DNA from: Clostridium sp. 26_21
Lineage (GTDB): Bacteria; Bacillota; Clostridia; TANB77; CAG-508
Length of the DNA: 64,000 nt
Reading direction: 5' to 3'
NCBI GenBank assembly: GCA_001915995.1
Contig: MNRO01000020.1
Span: 42,473-106,472 of the forward strand
Of the stretch, positions 52,553 to 60,321 are shown one piece after another. Under the pieces are notes generated by a model that was not told where the DNA came from, ran no database searches, and saw only the letters and a list, made by a program, of their open reading frames with translations. Position 1 is the stretch's first letter. Each line of letters begins with the position of its first letter. Both the position numbers and the translations under genes were made by a program.

Positions 52553-54523
52553 ATGTTAGTATATCAAGGAATAAAGGAAAGTTTTATTGAAGACGTTAAT
52601 TTAGGAATTATAGCAGATAAAATTAGAGAAAAATACATTGAGTGTATACATAGAAAACCATCAGCACCTGAATTTAACTCGTGGAAAAATTCAATGCAAT
52701 ATATGAGAGGCGTATTAGATGATAATGAAATTCCTAATAATATGGGAGTAGCAATAGAATATAATATTCCACCTACTGGTTGTAGAATTGATTTTATGAT
52801 GTCAGGATATAGCAAAAATGATTCTCATGAAGCTGTTATAGTTGAATTAAAACAGTGGGATGAGTGTACAGAAGTTGACAAAGTAGATGGAGTTTATAAA
52901 GTTAATACATATACTGGTGGAGCATTAAGAGATGTTAATCACCCATCTTATCAGGCAATGACATATGCTAATTTAATAAAGGATTATAATGCAAATGTTG
53001 AAGATAAGAAGATTAATATAAGGCCTTGCGCTTTTCTTCATAATTATTATTTTACAGATGATGATCCGCTATTAAAAGAACAATATCAAGAATATATAAA
53101 AGAAGCACCATTATTTGCCCATTCTGATGTATTAAAATTAAGAGAATTCATAAAAAAATATATTGAGATTGGAGACGACAAGGAAGTATTATATGAAATT
53201 GAAAATGGTAGAATAAAACCTTCAAAAATGTTGCAAGATACGTTGTGTAGTATGTTAAAAGGAAATAAAGAATTTTATATGATTGATACACAAAATATTA
53301 TCCATAAATATGCATTAAAAAATGCAATGGATACAATCAATAAAAGTATGAAAAATGTAGTTATAGTAAAAGGTGGACCTGGAACAGGAAAATCTGTCTT
53401 AGCAATAAATCTATTAGTAGAACTAAACAAAAATGGATTCACATGTTTTTATGTTACAAGTAATTCAGCACCTAGAGAGGTATATTCTACAAAATTAAAA
53501 GGAAATTTCACTAAAAAGTATATTGAGCATTTATTTCAGGGATCAGGAAAATTTTATGATGAGAAAAGCAATGTGTTGGATTGCCTTGTTGTAGATGAAG
53601 CACATAGGTTAACTGAAAAATCTGGATATCATTCTAATTTGGGCGAGAATCAAGTTAAGGAGATAATAAATGCTTCTAGATTTTCAATATTCTTCTTAGA
53701 TGAAAATCAAAGAGTAACATTAAAAGATATTGGAAGTGAAGAATTAATAAAAAAATATGCCAATGAACTTGGTGCGGGAGTGGAAATATATGAACTTGAT
53801 AGCCAATTTAGATGTAATGGTTCTGATGGTTATGTCGCTTGGCTTGACAATGTTTTAGAAATTCGAAACACTGCTAATTTTGATATTGATGGCTTTGACT
53901 ATGATTTTAAAGTTTTTGATGACCCAAATGAGTTAAGAGAAGCAATCGAAGAAAAAAACAAAGAGAATAATAAATCAAGGATTGTTGCAGGATATTGTTG
54001 GGAGTGGCCAAATGACAAAAACAGAAGCAATGATAACGATAAAAACATAAAAATACCACAATATAATTTCGAAATGAGTTGGAATTTAAGTGGTGGAGAG
54101 TCATTTGCAATAGGAGAACATACTATAAAACAAGCTGGATGTATTCACACAACGCAAGGACTAGAATTTGATTATGTAGGAGTAATTATAGGCGATGATA
54201 TGAGATACGAAAATGAAAAAGTAATTACTGATTATACGAAAAGAGCGAGCACAGATAGATCATTGTGGGGAATAAAAACAATGTATAAGAAGGATCCAGA
54301 AAATGCGTTAAAAGTTGCTGATGAAATAATAAAAAATACATATAGAACATTAATGACTAGAGGTATGAAAGGATGCTATGTTTATTGCACAGATAAAAAG
54401 TTATCTGAATATTTGAAAAAAAGATCAAATCAAAATGAAGGTATTGTTTATTCTACTAACGAAGAGGAAGATTATGGTAATTTAATGGTTGCTGAGGATA
54501 GTGAAGAATATAGGTATGAATAA
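52553..54523 (+). CDS. Nuclease-DUF2075 helicase (Schlafen group 3-like)
   Basis: A protein of about 656 residues. The N-terminal part has a PD-(D/E)xK-type motif: VGVAIEYNIPPTGCRIDFMM (Asp80) and AVIVELKQW (Glu98, Lys100). The C-terminal part is the DUF2075 helicase-like ATPase with Walker A VKGGPGTGKS (about 272-281), Walker B CLVVDEAHRL, LDENQRVTLKD, CIHTTQGLEFDYVGVIIGDD and RTLMTRGMKGCYVYC. It probably combines nucleic-acid cleavage and translocation. ATG 52553 is used because it follows GGGGG at normal spacing. The pairing with a MazG-like gene just upstream recurs in the decayed island only as a trace of the spacer. Confidence 0.88.
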   Translation: MLVYQGIKESFIEDVNLGIIADKIREKYIECIHRKPSAPEFNSWKNSMQYMRGVLDDNEIPNNMGVAIEYNIPPTGCRIDFMMSGYSKNDSHEAVIVELKQWDECTEVDKVDGVYKVNTYTGGALRDVNHPSYQAMTYANLIKDYNANVEDKKINIRPCAFLHNYYFTDDDPLLKEQYQEYIKEAPLFAHSDVLKLREFIKKYIEIGDDKEVLYEIENGRIKPSKMLQDTLCSMLKGNKEFYMIDTQNIIHKYALKNAMDTINKSMKNVVIVKGGPGTGKSVLAINLLVELNKNGFTCFYVTSNSAPREVYSTKLKGNFTKKYIEHLFQGSGKFYDEKSNVLDCLVVDEAHRLTEKSGYHSNLGENQVKEIINASRFSIFFLDENQRVTLKDIGSEELIKKYANELGAGVEIYELDSQFRCNGSDGYVAWLDNVLEIRNTANFDIDGFDYDFKVFDDPNELREAIEEKNKENNKSRIVAGYCWEWPNDKNRSNDNDKNIKIPQYNFEMSWNLSGGESFAIGEHTIKQAGCIHTTQGLEFDYVGVIIGDDMRYENEKVITDYTKRASTDRSLWGIKTMYKKDPENALKVADEIIKNTYRTLMTRGMKGCYVYCTDKKLSEYLKKRSNQNEGIVYSTNEEEDYGNLMVAEDSEEYRYE

Positions 54524-54563
54524 GTGATGTAAGAGATGGCATATAATAACTTAACAATAAAAA

Positions 54564-54591
54564 TTAACAAGTAAAGATATCATATTATATA
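54564..54591 (+). promoter_or_regulatory. Probable promoter of helicase 54634, conserved in the decayed island
   Basis: TTAACA (54564-54569), 16 bases, TATATA (54586-54591), within the 110-base leader. This stretch is preserved in the remnant at 41979-42119, which supports a functional control region. Confidence 0.45.
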
Positions 54592-54633
54592 AAAAGCATG
54601 TTTTTTTAATATTGCTAAATAATGGAGAGGTAA

Positions 54634-57333
54634 ATGGATGTAAATAAATATTTAATAATTATAAAAAACGAAGATAAAACCGAGGATATTATTAGCTATG
54701 AAAATAATAAGAATCTTATAAATATAAAATATAAAAGCACTGGAAAAATGTATTCTTATTCAAGAAGAGACTTTCAATTTTATAAGAATCCTACTGAAAT
54801 AGATATAAAAGATAAAAGAATAATTTTAAATCAAGGATATGTATATAATGTTATAAAGATATTAAAATTTGAAAGTATTTGTAAATTATTTTTTGGAGAT
54901 GGTACATCTATTGTAGTTTCAGAATATAGTTTACAGTTAGTAAAAAATAATGAGTCTCAAACATTATCAATTAATAAATTTGATTATTATAAAGAAATTT
55001 CTAAGGTTGTAAGTGTAAAAACAGAAGATGGAAAATCATTACTTACTGATGAATATGAAGGAATTAATTTCATATCTAGCGATACTGCTTTATATAAATA
55101 TTTAAATCCAAAAACAGGCATATACAAAATGAATGTAAATTTAAATAATATTATTTTCCCTTTTGGAGCAAACAAGTCGCAATTCCAAGCAGTAAGAAAT
55201 GCTATGAGTAGTCAAATAAGCATAATAGAGGGACCTCCAGGTACTGGTAAAACTCAAACAATATTAAATATAATTGCAAATATAGTAAAGAATGGACAAA
55301 CAGTTGCAGTTGTTTCAAATAATAATGCTGCAACAGATAATGTATATGAAAAATTGCAAAAATATAATTTAGATTATCTATGTGCAAGATTAGGAAAGAG
55401 AGAAAATAAGGAAGAGTTTATAAATAATCAAACAGGACAATATCCTAAATTTGGAGATAAACTTGAAGATGAATATTCTACACAAAATGAAATATTAGAA
55501 TTAAATGAAAGTATTACTAAGATATTTGATATTCAAAATAACATAGCTAAATTAAGAGAAGAATTAAATGAAATAAAATTACAACATCAATATTTCAATA
55601 AACATCACGATAATAATATAAATATGCCTAAAATTAGGAATATAAAAAAGATAACATCTAAAATAATAATGAAACTGAAAGTAGAGTATGAAGAATTACA
55701 AGAAATAAATTTGTGGTTTAGAATAAAATCTCAATTTTTATATGGAATAGGAAAAAAAGATTTTTATAAAAGAGAAAGAAAAGATATAATAAATTGTTAT
55801 AATAGATTATTTTTTATAGTAAAAGAAATGGAATTAGAAAATACAATAAAAAATAATAGTAAACAATTAGAACAATTGGGGAATAACAAGTTAAATATAT
55901 TAATAGATGATTCTATAAAATTATTAAATGAATATTTAAGAAAGAGATATAGTCAGAATGTAGAAAGAAAAATATATGATATAAAAGACTTATATAATAA
56001 TTCTAAGCAGTTCAATGAAGATTATCCTATTGTTTTTAGTACAACTCACTCAATTAAAAAATGTTTAAATAAAAATTATAAATTTGATTATATTATAATG
56101 GACGAGTCATCACAAGTAGATTTAATTACAGGAGTTTTAGCTTTATCTGTAGCTAAAAATGCTGTAATTGTAGGAGATTTAAAACAGTTACCTAATGTTA
56201 TTACAACAGATAATAAAAATATAATAGAGGAAATTTCAAAGAAATATATGATACCAAGTAATTATAATTATTTACAACATAGTTTTTTATCATCTGTAAG
56301 TAATACCGTAACAGAGGCTCCAAAGAAATTATTGCAAGAACATTATAGATGTCATCCTAAAATTATACAATTTTGCAATAAAAAATTTTACGATGGAAAT
56401 TTAATAGTAATGACAGAAGATAAAGGAGAGAATAATGTATTAGAGGCATACATTTCTGCAAAAGGCAATCATGCCAGAGGACATAAGAATATTAGACAAA
56501 TAGATATTATAGAAAAAGAGATTATGCCGAAACTTACAGAAAAAATAACTATAAAAGATATAGGTGTAATTTCTCCATATAGAGAACAAAAGAAGGAATT
56601 AAAAGTAAGATTTGGAACAGAACTAAAGATTGATACAATACATAAATTTCAAGGCAGAGAAGAAGAAGCAATAATATTAACAACGGTAGATAATGAAATA
56701 GGAGAATTTGTTGATGATCCTAAAATGTTAAATGTTGCCGTAACAAGAGCAAAAAGATTTTTAAGAGTAGTCGTATCAGATAGCGAAAATAATGTAGGCA
56801 CTAACATAGATGATTTAATAAAATATATTCAATATAATAATTTTGAAGTAGTCGAAAGCAAAACAAAATCAATATATGATATGCTGTATAAGGAAAATAG
56901 AAAACAACGTATGGAATATTTGAAAAATAAAAAGAGAATATCTGACTATGATTCGGAAAATTTAACATATAACTTGATAGAGGAAGTTATAAAGGAGAAT
57001 AACTTTGATAATTTAGATATAGTTGTTCATATTCCATTAATGGATATTTTAGCAAATGATGATTTATTAAATGAAGAAGAAAAATTATATGCAAATAATG
57101 ATTGGACACATATTGATTTTGTAATATTTAATAAAATGGATAAAAAGATGGTTTTAGCTATAGAGGTTGATGGATATTATTATCATAAAGAAGGAACAAA
57201 GCAGCAAGAAAGAGACAAATTAAAAGATAGGATATTAGAAAAGTATGAGGTTCCATTAATTAGACTTAGTACAGCAGGAAGTGGAGAAAAGAAAATATTA
57301 GAAGAAAAAATAAGAGAAATATTTGCAAATTAA
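54634..57333 (+). CDS. SF1 (UPF1-like) helicase with C-terminal endonuclease domain
   Basis: An 899-residue protein. Residues about 1-170 form an N-terminal domain. The helicase core has Walker A EGPPGTGKTQT, a long helical insertion (about 260-450), the Walker B/DEAD-like YIIMDESSQVD, VVGDLKQLPNVI, LQEHYRCHPKI, VISPYREQKKELK, DTIHKFQGREEEAIILTTV and NVAVTRAKRFLRVVV. The C-terminus (about 740-899) has AIEVDGYYYHKEGTKQQERD, the Vsr/DUF559-like nuclease signature. It is a nucleic-acid helicase-nuclease of the kind often found in anti-phage loci. Start ATG 54634 follows GGAGAGG. Confidence 0.88.
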   Translation: MDVNKYLIIIKNEDKTEDIISYENNKNLINIKYKSTGKMYSYSRRDFQFYKNPTEIDIKDKRIILNQGYVYNVIKILKFESICKLFFGDGTSIVVSEYSLQLVKNNESQTLSINKFDYYKEISKVVSVKTEDGKSLLTDEYEGINFISSDTALYKYLNPKTGIYKMNVNLNNIIFPFGANKSQFQAVRNAMSSQISIIEGPPGTGKTQTILNIIANIVKNGQTVAVVSNNNAATDNVYEKLQKYNLDYLCARLGKRENKEEFINNQTGQYPKFGDKLEDEYSTQNEILELNESITKIFDIQNNIAKLREELNEIKLQHQYFNKHHDNNINMPKIRNIKKITSKIIMKLKVEYEELQEINLWFRIKSQFLYGIGKKDFYKRERKDIINCYNRLFFIVKEMELENTIKNNSKQLEQLGNNKLNILIDDSIKLLNEYLRKRYSQNVERKIYDIKDLYNNSKQFNEDYPIVFSTTHSIKKCLNKNYKFDYIIMDESSQVDLITGVLALSVAKNAVIVGDLKQLPNVITTDNKNIIEEISKKYMIPSNYNYLQHSFLSSVSNTVTEAPKKLLQEHYRCHPKIIQFCNKKFYDGNLIVMTEDKGENNVLEAYISAKGNHARGHKNIRQIDIIEKEIMPKLTEKITIKDIGVISPYREQKKELKVRFGTELKIDTIHKFQGREEEAIILTTVDNEIGEFVDDPKMLNVAVTRAKRFLRVVVSDSENNVGTNIDDLIKYIQYNNFEVVESKTKSIYDMLYKENRKQRMEYLKNKKRISDYDSENLTYNLIEEVIKENNFDNLDIVVHIPLMDILANDDLLNEEEKLYANNDWTHIDFVIFNKMDKKMVLAIEVDGYYYHKEGTKQQERDKLKDRILEKYEVPLIRLSTAGSGEKKILEEKIREIFAN

Positions 57334-57348
57334 TCAAAGGAGTTAACA

Positions 57349-58110
57349 ATGATTTATATTACAGGTGATACACATGCTGATTTTTCGAGATTTGAAGAAG
57401 AGAAATTTCCAATACAATCTGATATGACTAAAAATGATTATGTAATTATTTGTGGTGATTTTGGTGGAGTATGGAACTATATAGTAGAGAGTATATATGA
57501 AAAGCATTGGCTAGATTGGTTAAATAATAAAAATTTTACAACTTTATTTGTTGATGGTAATCATGAAAATTTTGAAAGATTATATAATTATCCAGTGGAA
57601 GAATGGCATGGTGGTAAAGTTCATCAAATAAGAGAATCAGTTATTCATTTTATGCGAGGAGAGATATTTAACATAGATAATAAAAAGTTCTTCACATTTG
57701 GTGGTGCTAGATCACACGACATAATGGATGGAATATTAAACATAGACGAATATGAAAAAATATATGAGTATCGAAAAAGAGGAGCATATTTTAGAATAAG
57801 AGATTATTCGTGGTGGGATTTAGAACTTCCAACTGAAGAAGAGATGCAAAACGGAATAAAAAATTTAGAAAAAGTAAATTATAAAGTTGATTATATTATT
57901 TCTCATTGCTGTCCTACAAGCATTCAAACATTACTAAATCCATCTTATAAAAAAGATATTTTAACAGATTATTTACAAGAAGTTTCAGAAAAATGTGAGT
58001 TTAAGAAATGGTATTTTGGACATTATCATGATTATAGACAAGTTAACTCACAGTTTACATTACTTTATGAAAATATAGTACCATTAGAATTTAATAGTAT
58101 TTTTAAATAA
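57349..58110 (+). CDS. Metallophosphoesterase
   Basis: A 253-residue calcineurin-fold phosphoesterase. The metal ligands are TGDTHADF, ICGDFGGVWN, VDGNHENFERL, ISHCCPTS and WYFGHYHDY. It starts 15 bases after the helicase-nuclease with a good AAGGAG site, so it belongs to the same operon. Substrates could be nucleic-acid ends, nucleotides or phosphoproteins. As a solitary gene it would look like housekeeping, but the operon position ties it to the helicases. A terminator follows. Confidence 0.88.
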   Translation: MIYITGDTHADFSRFEEEKFPIQSDMTKNDYVIICGDFGGVWNYIVESIYEKHWLDWLNNKNFTTLFVDGNHENFERLYNYPVEEWHGGKVHQIRESVIHFMRGEIFNIDNKKFFTFGGARSHDIMDGILNIDEYEKIYEYRKRGAYFRIRDYSWWDLELPTEEEMQNGIKNLEKVNYKVDYIISHCCPTSIQTLLNPSYKKDILTDYLQEVSEKCEFKKWYFGHYHDYRQVNSQFTLLYENIVPLEFNSIFK

Positions 58111-58157
58111 ATATCAATAAATTTGAGAAAATATCTCAAAAAAGTTGATATTTTTTT
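58111..58157 (+). terminator. Nested terminator after the phosphoesterase
   Basis: Outer arms ATATCAA/TTGATAT enclose an inner TTGAGA/TCTCAA hairpin, followed by TTTTTTT. Confidence 0.75.
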
Positions 58158-58198
58158 GACTTTAGCATATAATATATAAAGTAAAGGAGGATTTTAAA

Positions 58199-59407
58199 AT
58201 GTTAATAAGATTTAGTTTTAAAAATTTCAAATCTTTTAAAAATGAAAATTGTTTAGATATGGAAGCAACATCATTAAAAGAACATGAATATAATGTGGCT
58301 AAAACAGAAAATGGTGAGTATTTGAAAGTATCTGCAATTTATGGTGCCAATGCTAGTGGAAAAACTAATGTGTTACAGGCTTTTGATTATATGAAAAAAA
58401 GAATATTAGTAAGTGATGACTCTAAAAAGAATTCTCCAATAGATGAAGAAAATATTTATAGCTTTATGATAAATAATGCTCCAATCGCTTTAGAAGTAGA
58501 AATATTAGCTAAAAACAATAAAATATATAAATATGGTTTTGAAGTTTTAAAGGATACAATTATTTCAGAGTGGTTATTTGAGAAAAGAGTAAATAAATTT
58601 TATGCTATTTTCGAAAGAGAAAATAACAATGTATCAATGAAACCTAATAAAATTTCAGATTTAGTGAATATAGATGAAAGAACATTATTCTTAAATATAT
58701 ATAGCAAAATAGATAGAAATAATGAGGATTTCAGCAATGTATATGACTGGTTTGTGAATAGCATGTATTTAGACTTAGGTAATCCAAATTTTGAAAGATT
58801 TATTAATAACAGAGTTTCATTAAAAATACTAAGCGATGAAAACTATAAAAAAGAACTATTAAAATTTATAAAAACATTTGATTCTGGAATTGAAGGAATA
58901 AGAACTACACCAGATTCAATAGAAGCCGTTAAAAGTAATAATGGTATTATAGATATTGAAGTTCTTCACAGAGGAGAAAATGGAGAGTTAAATGCATTAC
59001 CATTTTATTTAGAATCTAATGGTACGAGAAAAATGTTTCACTTATTTGATTTCTTTATGGATGCATTAAAAAATGGAATGGTATTATTTGTTGATGAATT
59101 AGATGCAAAATTACATCCATTATTAACTAGATATATTATTAACTTATTCCATAATAGTCAGACTAATATAGGAAATGGACAGTTAATATATTCAACACAT
59201 GATACGGTAAACTTAAACAAAGAAACATTTAGAAGAGATGAGATATGGTTTGCAGAAAAAGATAAAGACGGAATTTCTAAAATATATTCTTTGGCTGATT
59301 ACAAGATTAACGATGTAAAGGTTAGAAATGATGCAACTTACAATAAAGATTATTTATCTGGAAGATATGGTGCTATTCCAGTATTAGAGGATTTTAATAT
59401 TGTATGA
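58199..59407 (+). CDS. AAA ATPase of abortive-infection type (AbiLi/RloA-like)
   Basis: A 402-residue SMC/OLD-related ATPase. It starts MLIRFSFKNFKSFKNENCLDM, has Walker A YGANASGKTNVL (about 50-61), LPFYLESNGTRKMFHLF (signature loop), Walker B GMVLFVDELDAKLHP, and the H-loop LIYSTHDTVNL. It ends YLSGRYGAIPVLEDFNIV. ATPases of this exact type are encoded next to RloB-family proteins (AbiL and related systems). Here the partner gene begins at the expected TATGA overlap but is collapsed to about 115 bases (59404-59518), leaving an orphan ATPase. The GGAGGA ribosome binding site is strong. Confidence 0.88.
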   Translation: MLIRFSFKNFKSFKNENCLDMEATSLKEHEYNVAKTENGEYLKVSAIYGANASGKTNVLQAFDYMKKRILVSDDSKKNSPIDEENIYSFMINNAPIALEVEILAKNNKIYKYGFEVLKDTIISEWLFEKRVNKFYAIFERENNNVSMKPNKISDLVNIDERTLFLNIYSKIDRNNEDFSNVYDWFVNSMYLDLGNPNFERFINNRVSLKILSDENYKKELLKFIKTFDSGIEGIRTTPDSIEAVKSNNGIIDIEVLHRGENGELNALPFYLESNGTRKMFHLFDFFMDALKNGMVLFVDELDAKLHPLLTRYIINLFHNSQTNIGNGQLIYSTHDTVNLNKETFRRDEIWFAEKDKDGISKIYSLADYKINDVKVRNDATYNKDYLSGRYGAIPVLEDFNIV

Positions 59408-59518
59408 GAGATAAAGAATATTCTAGAAAAGGTAAATAAAAATGAACAAGCATCAGATAGAAATCCAATGACCAAAGTTTATAAAATAGTTGATGGGTTA
59501 AAAGAATATTTAGAATAA
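59404..59518 (+). pseudogene. Collapsed RloB/AbiLii-like partner gene
   Basis: ATG 59404 overlaps the ATPase stop (ATGA) and reads MRDKEYSRKGK before a stop at 59437-59439, the typical basic start of RloB proteins. A second frame reads NEQASDRNPMTKVYKIVDGLKEYLE to TAA 59516-59518, resembling their C-terminal NP.T.V..LV motif. About 150-200 residues between them are deleted. I identify it by context and these two short stretches. Confidence 0.65.
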
Positions 59519-59646
59519 AGTTTACAAGAGAAAAGCAAAGTATGAGAGTAATTAATAGTTACAAAATTATTTTGTTTTTGATAATAAAATACAAATTTCG
59601 ACAAAATATGCAAACAAATTATGATATTATAAAAAGGGTGATATTT

Positions 59647-60264
59647 ATGAAAAAATTTAAAGAAATAATGAATGTGATATATTCTTTAGCTATTGTAGCA
59701 ATTTTATTTTTTTTAATATATTTATTAATAAAGAATATAGGAATTCTGTTAATAAAGGGAGTAGAAAAAATAAGTACTATTACATCCAGTATGGATAGTG
59801 TAGTTATTGTAGCAATTATTACAGGTGGAATATCTATAGTGACAGTAGTTATTAGTTCAATTGTATCTAAATTTATAGAATATAGGCAAATAACCAAAAG
59901 ATATTTGTACGAAAAAAGAGAAGAGCCATATAAAGACTTTATATCAATGGTATATAAGTTGCAAAAAAGCACTAAAAATCCTCAAGAAAAATATACTCAA
60001 GAGCAAATGATAAATGATATATCTGCTTTTTCAGAGTCACTTACATTATGGGGATCGAGTAGAGTAATCAAAAAATGGATTAAATTTAGAGAATTTTCAC
60101 AAGACAAGACAAAAGCTACCCAAAATTTATTTTTATTAGAAGAAATAGTATTTGAAATTAGAAAAGATATGGGGCAGGGAAAGAAAGGATTGAAACAAGG
60201 AGATTTATTATCTTTCTTTGTAAATGACATAAAAAAATATTTACCAAATTCAGCTAAACAATAA
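59647..60264 (+). CDS. Two-helix membrane protein
   Basis: A 205-residue protein from ATG 59647, with AAGGGTGAT upstream; the longer frame to 59542 has no start signal. It has two transmembrane helices (about residues 8-32 and 48-70) and a cytoplasmic helical domain (EKREEPYKDFISMVYKLQKS, INDISAFSESLTLWGSSRVIKKWIKFREF). Proteins of this layout recur as uncharacterised membrane proteins in defence regions. It lies alone between the decayed AbiL-like pair and the RecD-like helicase. A possible promoter with TATTATA lies at about 59620-59635. Confidence 0.65.
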   Translation: MKKFKEIMNVIYSLAIVAILFFLIYLLIKNIGILLIKGVEKISTITSSMDSVVIVAIITGGISIVTVVISSIVSKFIEYRQITKRYLYEKREEPYKDFISMVYKLQKSTKNPQEKYTQEQMINDISAFSESLTLWGSSRVIKKWIKFREFSQDKTKATQNLFLLEEIVFEIRKDMGQGKKGLKQGDLLSFFVNDIKKYLPNSAKQ

Positions 60265-60321
60265 AAGTAAAAAATGTAGTATATCAGTTTGTTGATTAAT
60301 AATATTATAGGAGAAAATAAT

